A DNA stretch of 64,000 bases from Dillenia suffruticosa (GCA_033439265.1 JAVTVX010000013.1:17402500-17466499); one strand, 5' to 3'; positions 30,034-42,970 are shown, counted from the first letter of the stretch. Notes: generated by a model not told the origin, from the letters alone. Made by a program: numbers and translations.

Positions 30034-33000
30034 ATGAGCATGGCCGCATACATATTAACGACATGGCCGACTGCAATCCTCGCGGTGGCTGTCGCAGCTC
30101 TTTCTGGTGACTCTCTCTGTCTCTCTCATCGCGCGCGCGCGCTCTCTCTCTCGCTTTCATATTAAATGCAATTTATTTGCCTTCCTTTTGTCTTACAGTT
30201 TATATTTCATTTTCAAGAAGAAAAAGTAAGGAATTGGAAAGGACGGTTGGAGAACTTGAGATTTCTCTGAAAGAATCCCTAGCTAAATGCGGGGCCGAGA
30301 GGCAAGGCCGAATTAGGGCTCAGCAGGTACTCCCTCTATTTAAATTAACTGAACTCAGTAATTATATGAACATTTGTCATTTAGGCTGTCATTGCGTTTC
30401 ATATTGTTCAAGGTTCAAGCTAGTATGTTTAATACTAGGATGTTAAACTCTTGAAATTTTAGGTAACTTGGGATGTCTCTGTTGTCATTTTAGAGATTTG
30501 TCCATCATTTTTAAGTAATCTACTCCATTAAAGACTGCTTATTATTACTCCCATTACGTGGTACTGACACTTCTACATTATGTTATTGGTCAATGCATAT
30601 ACATAAACTCCACTAACATTCGTCCTAGACATTTGCCCATCTTGGATGCATTTGACACAAGTTATCCATTTAATAGTTCAGTACAATCCAAGTTAACTTT
30701 CATAATTCAGTACATTGGCCTCTTTCATCTTTTTCTTTGTCATATGGTGCACGAAATCTGCCCTATATGACTCATAAGATTAATTTCGTGTGAATTTAAC
30801 TGTAAACAACTACACAATCTATGGCTCTTACACTGTGTTTGGATGGACGGATTCGGGAAAGAGAAGAGATTAGGAGAGAAAGTGATTGTGTTTTCTTTGT
30901 TTGGGAGTTTTATGTGGAGAGAAAAGAAAAGAAATGAGATGATTTTTTTATCTTTAAAATCTTGAAAAATTTTCTTCCCAAAAGTGGGAAGAAAAGGAGA
31001 AAAAAGAAAAGTTCACTCACTCTAACTTTTTAATATACCGACTTTATACTTAAAAACGTTATAGATAAATGTTTAATTCCGGATAAATCCCACATCTTTC
31101 CTAAAACTCCCAAACAAAATAGGAAGAAATTTTCATCATTTCCCTTATTTTCTTTTCTTTCTTGACTCCTCCTAAACTCCCAAACTAAGCGCTGTCAGAC
31201 TTTTCCCTTGCTTTGACATATGCTAGTGGAATTGACAGTTTCTTCATGTTGAGCTTCTCTACCCTTTTTCATTGGACATATTCTCTTGTTATGTCCATAG
31301 ATTTAACACTGTTGATGTGTTATCTTGATGCCTTTCTTGTATAGAATGCCTAAACATAGCACCCTTTTGGATTCTCTGATGTTATGTGTAAAGAATGTAT
31401 AGGTATTGCAGCCTGCTCTTAATATGGAGAGGATTCTATTCTTCCTTACAATATCATCATCTTCCTCATCACTGCTGGAATGATAGCTCCCATAGTACTT
31501 GAGTCCCAATAATCAGTCTCACTTCTTATCTCTAGCCTCATCAGAGTTGGCTGCTGGCATCTCCATTTTATTAGATCAGTCAGCAGTATCCTTGGCATTA
31601 TTAAATTCTGCAGGTGCTTGTCTTTTGAAATTCCTTAAATTGTTCCTAGCAGCCAACAATACTTTACCATCATTATCTATAAACCTTTCACATGAAACAG
31701 CTCTTCTTTCTTCTTATTCACTTGTCTCATCCTCATCCAAGATTTTATCTCGCCTTACATCAGGGGTTTGATATGCATTTTTACTGCCTGATGAACAAAA
31801 AGTAGCTTATTCACACTATTATATTTCTGCCTAAGCTGACTCCTCGTTTATGTCACTGCATAGCTCACCTAACCCCTCATATTTGTCACTACATAGCTTA
31901 TTGTCTTAGTCACATGGGTCATTTATGCTCCCTCCACTTTTGGCTTTTTTTCCTTTATAAAAAAAAAAAAAAATCCATCCTGTTGCAGAAAAATGCCACA
32001 AAAATCACTAATAATTAATAAAATTAAAACAAGAAACTTAAATACAAAGTTAAAGACCAAAACCCTCATAGAACTTAAGATTAACAAAAAATGTAGGCCA
32101 CAGACCTTGTGATGTTTCTACTCAGGCATCATACCTTCAACTTGATTTGATTTGGCAGACAAAATTTGAAGATTGTACCTCTAGATTCAATCCTATGATC
32201 AAAATGGAGGGCTTCAATTGCATTGATTGATTCATTAGGGTTTTAACTGAAGAAACATTTTATCCCAAATTACTAAAAATTGAGTGCAAAATGGGGATGT
32301 AGGGATTGAATTAGGAGGGAAATCTATTATCACTTATGCAGGACATGAATTTTAAGTGGGAATAAGGGAATAGTACCACATCTATGGCACATTGGCACCA
32401 AGTATCCATGTGGCATATTTGACTATATATAGACAATTCCTTAGTTCCATCAATCTTTGAAATTTGAAACTAATTTTCATTTGAAACTCAATTTACAATG
32501 CTAAAATGAAGGACTTGTTTGGAACAACGCCAAATGTTTAGAGTTCATAATGTCATTATAACTGTAATCTACTTTTTCAGGACTTTTTATCTTTTTTTTT
32601 TTATAGGACTATTGATATTGTGGATCTTGTGGATTCTCTCTTTCATATGTAACTTTACGTTCTAGTACATCTCCTAGACGTACTTTTATGCACTTGGTTG
32701 CATCTATTTGGTGAACTAACTTTTTAGTTAAATACTTTGTTTCTTGATAAAATTGTTGGCAACTGCTTTTTTATTTTATTTTATTTTTTATTTTTGGCTC
32801 AAAGAATAGTCCAAATTCAATTGTGATCTTTCCATATTATATATGTCATCTAAAGAAAGTTTTGATTTATAGATCTTTCTTTTTCTGCCCTCATGCACAG
32901 GGGAAGAAGAAAGCTACCCTCAGTTTTAGCTATAAAGTATTTTAGGCCTTTATATATTTTCTCCTTGTAAACGTGGTTCTTCTTTTGTCTCTTTACTCTG

Positions 33001-36000
33001 CTTATCTGGTTATGTTTCCCTGTTTGGCTTGCTAAACAACAAATGAAGCGTTTCTCTAGCAGACTAAAAGCTTTTTCGAATTTTCCAATGACATCTACTA
33101 CTTTTCTTTTATGCTTGACATTTTTTAGGCTCTGAGGAATGCACTGGCAAAACCATTATCCCACAACTTAGAGTTGACTTCATTTCCCATGACCCCTATT
33201 GGTACCATCCAGTCATGTTTCTTAACCAGGTAATCTGAAATGTCAAATTATCCGGACATCAGCTTTTTAAGCATTTGAAAGAAAGGAAATAATAAAAAAT
33301 AGCCCAGTGAAATTTGGATGAAGAATGCATGACCAGCAAAACATGTAACATATTTTTCAAGTGGTTGTGTATAACAATATAGGGTTTATCTGTCTTCTAT
33401 TTTGATAGAACATTTTCCTTCACTGTTACACTTCATTCTTGCCATTAGATGTCCAGATTTGACTCTATATCTATACCAATACTAAGATGTACTTTGGTAG
33501 AATTATACTCGGAACACTACATTATGCGTTTTGATGTTTGTTTTCTAATATCTGTGGAATAGTGAACTGGTAAATGAAGTTTATTTATTTATTGATTTTG
33601 GGTATGGCTAGTTTCACCCTTCTGTTTATTTTGTAATGCATGGATGAATTCATCATCTCTCATATGTTCAGGAATGGAACACCAAGGCAGCCCCTCCTTG
33701 TACCTCTTTCCAGGGCATGTCTAGTATTTGATTCATCAAGGGTTCCTCCTGCATCTCTTGAGGGTCTTGGAGAATATTCTCATTGCTGGATTTTGTACAT
33801 ATTTCATTTGAATACAGATCTGGAAAAGTTGTGGAAGCATCCGTCTAAGTCAAAGTTCAAGGCCAAGGCATGTAGCGCCAACATGTTGTCTTGTCCAAAA
33901 TGGTGTCATGTTTTTGGTTTAACGCGATTCCAATCCATAACTTTAATAAAAGGTTGGCTTGATTGGGTAGGTGAGAGTCCCGAGATTGAAAGGTGGAAAG
34001 ATGGGAGTCTTTGCAACTAGATCTCCTCATCGGCCCTGCCCTATTGGACTTACTGTTTGTAAGGTAAATGCATCTGTTAAGCCTGTCTGCCCTGCATGGT
34101 TTTATAAAAGCTTATGTTTTTTGTCTGGTTCCCCTTGACTGATATCTAATTCAAACAAGAATGAGTAGTTACTGAGAGGAGGCCATAAATAAATTGAATG
34201 CTACCAAATATTCTAATAGATCCTAATGACATGACCTAAGTTATGTTTGGTGTGTGGGATAAGGTGAGCAGGGGAGCATTCGATTAGATTGGGATTAATA
34301 TTAATTCTAACCTATGTTGGTTATGGTAAGGATTGGTTTTGGAAAAAGGATTAGTGTATCCAAATTATGACCCTTTTATGCACCTCAATGGGATAAATTA
34401 ATGCCACTGATACCAGTGGGATTGAATCGGATTAGATACCATGGTTCAAAGTGTCTGCATATGCCCTTCAATTTTCATGCAAGCACACATAATACATAAA
34501 CACATATGTACATACCTACATACACATACATGCAATACATGTACAATCAAAGATCTGTGCTAACTATCCTATTCTATTTAATGTATTAATACTTATCCTA
34601 TCGAATTTAATCCAGTCCTACTCCCAGTAATCCAATCCTCTCCTACATGCCAAACTTGACCTTATTGTGGATCCTAAATGACTTAAGTAGCGCAATGACA
34701 AAGGTAGTTTCTGTAACTTTTGGGTGATTGCAGACAGCCAGTAGATGTGTCTCTTTTCTAGCACAAATAGTTATGCTTGAATCTATTTTTGAAGCTGTTT
34801 AGGATATTGATCGAACTTAGTATGAATGTTTTCCGTGGTACTGCAGATAGAGGCAATACAAGGACATATGATCCTACTTTCTGGGTTGGATCTAGTCGAT
34901 GGCACTGTAAGTTTTCTATTGCTGATGTTTCGGCCATACTGCTCACAGTTTTCCTTGTTTCGCTTTTGTGGTATATGGCATTCATATCCACTGGTTGCAT
35001 TTTTCTTTTCTTTCTTCATTCTGGAGTTTCATGTGTAAAGTTGCAGTCACAAATTTGGTTCTGTTTTCAGCCTGTACTGGATATCAAACCTTACATACCA
35101 TACTGTGACAGCATCCAAGGTGCAACTATGCCAACTTGGGTAACGGTAATTCATTATTTCCTTTACTCATTGACTGGAAAAGAGCAAAATAATGCTTCAA
35201 TAGTTTTGATAATGTTGAATTATGACTTGAGTTTCAACTTTAGAAGCATAGCAAGTTGAGATATGTGTTGTAGGGGTGGGAATTAATTGTAAGGCCCATG
35301 ATAATAGGAGTGATTAGGAGTTCAACTAAACCTGCCCTTAAAATAAGAGCGAGGTTACATGTATTGCATATAAACACTTAATAACATAGTTCTGACACAT
35401 GATGGATACAAGATAGAACATGGACAAGGTAATAAGATAAAGTTTTGGAAACATCATCTATTTACTTTTTGTCTTCTGATCAGCATTTTGTCTTGTATTC
35501 TACTATATAATTTTGCATTATATTTGTTTCAGTAGTCCTAATCAGTTTGGCTTCATGGATGTGTTTTGCGTTTTTTCTTGTAGTATATTGTGCAATTTAC
35601 ATTGTAAGATTTTCACTAGGAACATTTATAATATTCCTGCCATGGTCATGTGTTTTACAAATACTAATTCATTCCAACATGCCTTGTGAGGTTTTGGATG
35701 AATGCAGGCCACTTGTTGGGCCTTAGTCAACACCTACATTCATGTCACCGTTTTGTAGCAGCACATGTTTTGAAATGGTCAAGATATTCGCAGGAGTCAA
35801 TTGACTAATGTAACTGTAATTTTGTTAATACCTCACTACAAGTTGAAGGGGGTAAATGAGGATATCAATAGCTATGTAGGCACTAGAGATGATAATGATC
35901 TTGGCTCCAAGATAGATTTATAAGTGATACAATCCTGATGGCGTTTATCTCGATTTGATCATGCTCCAACTAGAGTTAGCCTCTGGAACCCAGTACTTAA

Positions 36001-37335
36001 AGTCTTTCAAAATGTATATACCATTTGCTTGTTCTGAATTTATAAGTTGATCTGTGTGCAGGTGGACAATTTGTTATCTGTAGCTTCTGTTAGTTTTTCT
36101 GAGGCCTTCTTACTTGCACTTGCTGATTGTTGGGTGAAAGCTGTAAGTATTTGCCTGTGCTTTTGAAATTCAAGCACCTTTTTCTTGTTGGTGCCTCTGA
36201 TTTTTTCTTGCTATGGTTGAGTACAGGTGCTTGCCATGCCATTAGAAATGCTTTGATTTTGACTTTACTGTGGCTTCTCAATCATTGTGGGATTCGTAAA
36301 TTATTGGTTTAAACTACCATTTTTCTATCCATTTATGCTTTTCCTCATCCTTAAAGTTCTAATACTTTTTTGTGTGCCTTTTCATGAAATTATTTGAATT
36401 TATAAATGCAGGGAAATAGTTGCATCCAAGTGTGTTTTAGTCTTTTTAATATTTATATTAATTTATCTCTATTGACTTGTCTTGAACCCTTGTCTGTTTT
36501 TAAATTATGACTCCATTAGATTTATCTTATTTTAGTCTTTTAGTCTTCCGATTGTGCAATATCAAAATACTAAAATCAGATCTAAACTATTAGTAAAAGA
36601 AAGGAACAGTATAACATCTCATTGAGCAGAAACATCTTGTTTTTAGCTCCCAAAGCATTCAAAACTTTAGTAACTTGGTGGAAAGAATAGGTTTGCTTCC
36701 ACTTCACCCCCTTCCCTGCCCTAAACAAAAATAACAATAAATAAGAAAACATTATTTCTGGTTTATTCTTGCTCTTCAAATTTCTTAGAAAAAATTCAGC
36801 TTAATGAGCACTCAAAGTCAAGATGCAGTAAAGCTATGACATTTTGTATTGAATGATTGGCCTGAATGTTCGAAGAAAACTGTATTAAGCTTTTTATCAC
36901 CACAGATGTTGCAAGAAGTTTCTCTACCTTTAATGACAATGGTGTTGTGGGCTGTCCCAGGAGAAGATGTCACTATATGCATCCCCCAATGAGTTCCAAA
37001 GTTTGATAAAGCAGGTGCTTTCATGGGATATAAGATCGGTATCTCAGCGCATTCGACCTCATAATTCCCGAGCTGATGTTAGAACCGGTGATTTCGGAAG
37101 TAATACTACAGATTTTTCAGACCATTCTGATGGAGAAGCGGGTGATGATAGAAGTCATGGGATTTCTCTTTCTTCAGAAGACATAATTTATCACCTGATT
37201 TTGGAGGGATTGGATGTCTCATACAAAATTGACTGTGCTGGCAATGTCATGGTAGAGAATGTTTCACCATCTAACATCCCAAGACCTCAGAAAAATCGAT
37301 CTAATTATATGATTTGGAAGGACAAACTTTCATAG
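30034..37335 (+). CDS. TrmO/TsaA-type tRNA (adenine-N6)-methyltransferase, 9 exons
   Basis: Exons are 30034-30106, 30199-30326, 33129-33229, 33672-33867, 33971-34063, 34847-34906, 35071-35145, 36062-36142 and 36961-37335. Phases agree throughout, giving 393 residues. Seven introns are GT-AG. Intron 4 is GC-AG. Residues about 8-30 form a hydrophobic segment followed by RRK, then a charged coiled-coil-like stretch (about 34-75). The UPF0066/TrmO barrel starts near residue 86 (FPMTPIGTIQS) and shows the family blocks GTPRQP (103-108), FATRSPHRPCPIGLT (180-194), LLSGLDLVDGTPVLDIKPY (207-225) and IPYCDS (226-231). The C-terminal tail (QVLSWDIRS and an acidic Ser-rich stretch) is longer than in bacteria. 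The family methylates N6-threonylcarbamoyl-adenosine-37 in certain tRNAs using S-adenosylmethionine. The anchor suggests membrane or organelle association, which is inference only. Confidence 0.9.
30831..31197. mobile_element. MITE-like element in intron 2 of the TrmO gene
   Basis: The ends are inverted and similar: CACTGTGTTTGGATGG on the left, and AGCGCTTAGTTTGGGAG when the right end is read in reverse complement. An internal TTTGTTTGGGAGTTTTA also appears in both orientations. The sequence is GA-rich on one side and CT-rich on the other. Ends of the form TGTGTTTGG resemble plant hAT-type MITEs. No clear target duplication was found. Confidence 0.5.
31300..31790 (-). pseudogene. Unidentified coding-like fragment in intron 2, minus strand
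   Basis: Minus-strand reading gives a broken frame ending in a Ser/Asp/Glu-rich motif (YYGSYHSSSDEEDDD) preceded by charged, coding-like sequence interrupted by stops. About 42 bp of it (31466-31507) is closely matched in opposite orientation at about 63759-63800. The parent gene is not recognised. A retro-fragment of a host gene is the simplest explanation. Confidence 0.4.
33868..33970 (+). other. GC-AG intron in the TrmO gene
   Basis: The conserved protein reads SKFKAK then VRVPRLKGGKMGVF, so the exon must end CCAAG with the intron beginning GCATGT and ending GGGTAG. Using the nearby GT (GCAT|GT) would add four bases and break the frame. The intron is 103 bp. Confidence 0.8.
34241..34664. 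mobile_element. MITE-like element in intron 5 of the TrmO gene
   Basis: Inverted ends: TTATGTTTGGTGTGTGGGAT on the left, and TCAAGTTTGGCATGTAGGA when the right end is reverse complemented. Subterminal words (GGATT/AATCC, GATTAGATTGGG versus AATCCAATCC) also pair in inverted orientation. There is no coding capacity. It is probably a tourist- or hAT-like MITE; the target duplication is not clear. Confidence 0.55.
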
Positions 37336-37667
37336 CTCATTCATTAAAGACTGTATCTTTCTTCCTTTTTTATTTGGTTATTGGAAGGGTGCAAGTCTCA
37401 AACCCAGAACCTTTAGGACTGCAAGGATATTGAGTTACTCGAATAATCATTTCAGCAAAAACTCTCGATCCTGGAAAATCAATCTTGCTGTCATGGTTTG
37501 CGTTCCATTCTTGCTTGTTTGTTGAGTCTGGGTTTTTGTTTCAATGAGTCTGGGCCTACTTAAGCGGGGTGCTCTGTTGAGCCCTTTTTAAATGTCGCTC
37601 GCTTTCCTCCTTTACTTGGATGAAGGATGATTGCTCTTTCCGATCATTTGTGCACCCAAGAAGAAAA

Positions 37668-37761
37668 GGCCGTCCCTAAATGGACACTCTAGTAGTCAAA
37701 ATCTTCCTTTCCTGTTTTGAAGGTTTTAAGTTTAAATCTCTATATAATAAAAAAAAAAAAG
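37668..37761 (+). mobile_element. Short tRNA-like SINE (same family as 5241-5319)
   Basis: The insert begins near GGCCGTCCCTAAATGG, has an A-box-like CTCTAGTAGTCAAAAT and a B-box-like GGTTTTAAGTTTAAATC, and ends in a 12-base A tail. An 8-bp direct repeat GAAGAAAA flanks it (37660-37667 and 37762-37769), though A-richness weakens this. It is less than 400 bp downstream of the TrmO stop codon, so it may lie in or near the 3' UTR. Confidence 0.55.
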
Positions 37762-37820
37762 GAAGAAAAAGCAACGGAACATGATTGTGAATATATTATA
37801 CGAGGTTGAATTTTCACCGA

Positions 37821-37841
37821 TACACACACACACACACACAC
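37821..37841. repeat. (CA)n microsatellite between short direct repeats
   Basis: Ten CA units, flanked on each side by the 12-mer CGAGGTTGAATT (37801-37812 and 37841-37852). Confidence 0.85.
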
Positions 37842-40800
37842 GAGGTTGAATTCGATAGACAAAAAAGAATGGAATATTCTTCTTTTTTCTTTGGCGAAAA
37901 TGGAATATTCTTATAAGGGCATTGGATCATCCATATTGATAGTGTTCAAATGTGTCACCAAATAATTTCTTTCGGCTCAACTTCAATTTGTTACACATTA
38001 GATGTGTAAAACATAATTGTTCTTTTAATAACAAAGATAATATAAGACAATAAATTGGAAATTTGGATACGATAAAATAGCAAAAATGTACTTTCCATTA
38101 GGAAATTTATTTCCTCCGGCCCTAGGAGAATTGTTGGATCTGTCCCTTATCATCGGAGTCTCACTTATCCAATTATATTAATTATCTGTGTTGGAATCAT
38201 GATTACAAATGTTGGTTTGTTCTTATTGTTCTTTCCCCAGAGATGTATCACATGGTATCTATCTACTATTATACTTTTTAATTGAATATTTATATAGTTT
38301 TCAACCTTCTAAGACTTTGGATTGACACCTACAAGAAAAAACATTGAGGATATATTTAATTGGGACTTTTATGGCTTTGTGTTGCCACTAACAATAGAAT
38401 AAAGTTCCCTTGGCTTGGATTGAATCGAGTGTCCATCATTTTCTTCACCTTCCACTCCACCTTGTCTCTGATTCTCTTTCTTTTCTTTATTGAAAAGAAA
38501 AAGATCTATAATGCACTACTCCTTCGGTAAATTCTTACTTTGTCTTCCATCTTTCTTTTTCTTTTTTGTTCCTTTCTCGGCTGTTCTCAAAGCCGTGTTT
38601 ACAATTACTATTTCCCTTTCCACGAATTCATTTCAACCGAACGTGGATTAAGTACCTTTAAATATAATCGAGATTCAACTCGTATTGAAAATATCGGGTT
38701 CTTATGTGTATGAAACGTTCTTCGTTGGGAGACCCGTCTTCCGAAAGAACTCACTACAAAGGTCGATCCGAATTAGTCGGGGCGAAACCCCGAATACCGG
38801 ATGGTATCCAAGATGTGGTAAAAAAAAAAAAATTCATTTATAAACTTTGATTTATTTAAATTTGATTTGTGGGAACATTAATATAGAATATCCTAGTTTG
38901 GTCTATTCCATATGCTATAAGCTCTTGAGAGACATTACATTCAGATAGATTCGATCCTCCTCTTGTATCCGCCCCTGGAAAAAAAAAATGAAAGGAAAAT
39001 TTTAATAAGAGGCAATCATTATTATTGCTCTTTCTAAAGATCACTATAAACAATATATAAATTTTAATTATAATGCAATATTCAAGAGCACACGGTTCAA
39101 AATCTAGCATCCATTTCCAACTTGTCTTGTGAGTGTGAGAGCAAAATGATATTAGTTATTGCTACTTTCGTGTAGTATTTTTCATATAAATACGTAATTA
39201 ATCTCATTCGTCATATTAATTACTTAAATTTTAAAGTTGAGTTTTTGGTAAAAAGAATTATAGGGGGTGTTAAATCTCAGTCTTTGATGAACAGAGTTTT
39301 AAAAAGTATAATTTTTTTTATTATTTTTAATTGGTAGAAATTGTTTTAAATATTTTATAATGATTTATATATTTATAATCTTCTTCCTGTATTATATATG
39401 TTGGGATATACTTTGATTGATCTCCTGCTGTGGGTAAGGAGAATTCTAGTTACCTTCAATTCCTTCGCCCATTTCTTCTCTGGAACGACATAAAATCATT
39501 GCGACTCAGTCCCTGTCTTTTTACATGGATCAACGTAGACTGGGGTCCTGTTTAAATGTATAAATAGTCTACAAACAGAAAATTATTCCTTCTGGAAGTC
39601 TTATTTTTGGTAAACAGAAAATTAGGAACTCATGTATTTTGGATTATTTTTGAAAAAATTGAGATTAGACGACTAAGACCAAAGATTTCTTAGTATATGA
39701 ATTATATAAAAAAAATTCACACAAGGTGAAAAATATTATAATAAAATAAAATAAATGGGAGATTTTGAGGAAAATTGAGAGAATTTAACGTTTGACAGAT
39801 ACCACCTCGCCCTTATTAAACAATTCCTCAAAAATCATAAGAAAAGTCAATAATAATGGAAAGAAAAATTTCTGTAAAAGCATCATATCTCTTCTTATTT
39901 AAATTGGGAAAACTGGAATCAACAGCTTTTTCTTTTCCTTCATTCCAACTTTTCAAACCAACCAAACACGGCGTTTAAGTATGGAACACTCGAAGTAGAA
40001 AAGCAAGGAATCCAATGAGAACCTGCCATTCAAGCCAAAGGCAAGGAATGTTTCCAGAAAAAACAGGGAATAAAGGAAAATTCAACTTTTGTCAATTTCC
40101 CACGTTCAAGTCGTTTCAGTGGGGCCAACAATAAGGTAATTGGTCAAAATTAGCCCTCTCGTACCCCCAAACCAAATAACGGTCAGAATACGGTCACGTC
40201 TACCGTGAGATTGCATATGAGTTCTCTTCTCATGCATCCAGCCCACCGCGTTGTGAACAAACTTTTTTGTTTTCCACATAACCCCATGCTTACTAGCTAA
40301 AACTACCATTCTACCATTACTGGTCGTTTTTCTTTCTTCTCTTTCTCGCCATGATATCGTGCGGTAACTCTGAAATAACGTACCAAATAAATTTCACATA
40401 TATATATATATATATATATTAAAGAAAATTCTAATATAATAGTACAAAATATTTATTTATTAACAGAATCCGCTCTCTGAATCAGAGCATTCTTACACCC
40501 CATTGTGTTTAAGTTAATTTAATTTTTTATTTTATCATGTGTCGAAGCATATTTGCAAATTTTGCCCAAGCAAAAAATTAAATTCGAGGCCCACCATTTT
40601 TGGACATAATTTCCATTGGATCCTGCGAAACTTTTGTCCAGCTAAATCATGGGCCTCGTAATTAATTTGTGATAAGGGAGGCCCCACTCGTAATAATTTG
40701 CATTGTACTTCCCTATGCACAAAGCACAATGCTATTTGTTTTATAAGATATCAGATGATATCCTGTTCGATGTGCGCCTAGTACATGCATGAATTTATGA

Positions 40801-41980
40801 AAATGTGTATACATTTATTAAGTATGGGTACAATAGCTCTCACACATTAATAATTTTGATGGCCTGTTTGAATTTTTTTGTAGTTCGCGGATATTAAAAC
40901 TTTTAGTCCAAATTAAGTATTTAATAACAATTTATTTTTTAATTATATTTAGAAGATTGTTACACTTATATATTTCTCTTTTCTTATTTTTGTTTTAAAA
41001 ATACTTTAAATGGTAACTCGAGCTTTTTTAGACCGGTTGACTAAATTTATTTTAAATAACTTATAGACTCCTACACTTTGTAATTTATTTTTGGAGTCTA
41101 TAAACCTTTTCATCTTATTTTAAATATAAATTGTTAAAGTATTTACATAAAATTAATATGTAACATTTTATTTGTCGCATTTAATTTAGGAGAGAATTTC
41201 TGAATATAATTTTTTTCTATTTCTAAATTTTGAATTCAAAACTTGATTAAAAGAGTTAACACTCTTATATACTAAAACAACTCTCTATATATCTATATAT
41301 TTCACAAATTTATAAGTTGTTATTGTATTTGATAACATAAATGTTTATTTATTTATTTATTTATTTTTTAATGTTAAAATGACTAAAAATGATAGTGTCA
41401 TTAATATTACATAAATGGGTATTTATGGTATGAGTGGTGTAATGAAATATTAATAAGATAATTTAGTTAAATTGGCATTTAAGTATCTGTACTTGTAATA
41501 TATATGAAGCTTTTCACCTCATTTATTTTTTGCGAGTGCATGAATAAGTAAAAGTTGCATGTTAGCCAAAAGAAAAAAAAAAGATATGATTCGGTGTTTA
41601 TAAGTTTGTTTGTGTTTAACAGAGGTTTTTGTGCTTAGAAGAGAATTTTAATTTTATATATTTTTTAAAAATTAGGGTTGTTATATGTTTAACGTATGAA
41701 TTTAGAGATGATAACTTTGAAAATCTCTTTTGAATTTTAATTTTTTGATTCCCTTATTTTTACTAAATGGGTTCCATTCCAATAATTTTCAATTTAAACA
41801 TCATAAATTTGATTATTTGTTAGGAAAAAGATTGTTTTATTCCTAGTTAGAAAGAGAGATTAAAAACAAAGGCGTGAGCAAAAAAAGACTACAGCTGGTG
41901 GGTGGATGGTTTGGTGTTAGCCGATGCACAAATCATCTGTTTATATTCCCTATTCCTATAAATATAAGACTATTTTTTGG
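37842..41980. other. Intergenic region, mostly AT-rich
   Basis: Apart from the truncated SINE at 38700-38832 and a (TA)n run near 40402-40420, I see no supported gene. A moderately GC-richer stretch at about 39980-40740 lacks splice-compatible coding exons. Short open frames are scattered and unlike known proteins. Confidence 0.5.
38700..38832 (+). mobile_element. 5'-truncated SINE (second family)
   Basis: From CGTTGGGAGA (about 38724) onward the sequence parallels 46004-46118, sharing the tail GATCCGAATTAGTCGGGGCG (GACCTAAATTAGTCGGAGTA in the other copy) and a following CCGGATGGT-type block. It ends in 13 A residues. The tRNA-like head is not evident, so this copy is probably truncated or diverged. 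Confidence 0.6.
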
Positions 41981-41983
41981 CCA

Positions 41984-41988
41984 CAGCT

Positions 41989-42025
<37 letters not shown>

Positions 42026-42970
42026 CCATTGGTGTCCTTTTTTTTTTTTTTTTTTCCATAATTTTTCTTTTCTTTTTAGGATGTCCGGTCGTCCTATATT
42101 TTTGGGATCGCCCTATATTTTTGGGATCTCGTATTTTTTTTCCATTCAAAACTTTACATTTTTTGTTTTGACCTTTTTTTTTTTTGGGTCCTTTCTCTTT
42201 TTGGAACCGTATGTTTTTTTTTTCTTTTTTTTTTTTTTTTGTTTAAGTCCTTACACTTTTTTTTGAGAATTTTTTTTGGCTTTGATCTTTGCTTTTATAA
42301 GATCACACTATTTTTTTTTCATTCAGATTTTTTCACTTTTTTTTACCAACCCATTTAAATCTTTCATCATTTTAAGACATAATTTTTTTCATTTTTTTTG
42401 GCTCAAAGATGATTGTCCCTTTATTTCTAGACTGTATTTTTTTCATTCAAATATTTACTCTTTTTTTAAACTTTTTTTTCCCTTAAATCTTTTGTTTTTT
42501 GGGCATAGGTTTTTCTTTTTTATTTTGTCGGGATAGTCATCTATTTATTTTTAAACTACGATTTTTTTTTTATTCATATTCTTATTTTTTTTATCCAAAA
42601 TTTTTTCCTTCGATTGTTTGTCTTTCCTAAACAAATGTTTTTCCCATTTTTTGGTCCCACCAGTTCATTCATGTTCTTTTTTTGTTGACTCTATTTTTTT
42701 TTTACCTTGGTCATTGGTTTTTTTTTTACAAGGTTTTTTCTCCTAATTTTTTGTCTCACGGATGACCGTTCATTTATTTTTAAATTATAGATTTTTTATT
42801 TTTTCCATTTAACTCCTTACATTTTTTTTTTCTCTTGAGTCATTCACTTTTTTTTTAACATATGTTTTTTGAATCCAAGAATGGTCATTCTTTTATTTCT
42901 ATTACATTTTTATTCCATTTATTACTCTCTTTTTTATCTCATTCGTTGGTTTTTTTTAAGATTTTAGTGG
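41984..42970 (+). repeat. T-rich degenerate tandem array, period about 117 bp
   Basis: About 1 kb is composed largely of T runs. A recurring landmark like TTTATTT(T/C)TA, preceded by a GATNNTC-type word and followed by TTTTTTTCATTCA-like sequence, occurs near 42297, 42413, 42537, 42770 and 42887. The spacings fit one or two units of about 115-124 bp. The array starts with an unbroken T run of over 30 bases near 41990-42024. Phe-rich open frames across it are artefacts of the composition. Confidence 0.65.

Noticed and set aside
41874..42536. Phe-rich open frames
   Set aside because: Produced by the T-rich array. Low complexity with no homology signal.
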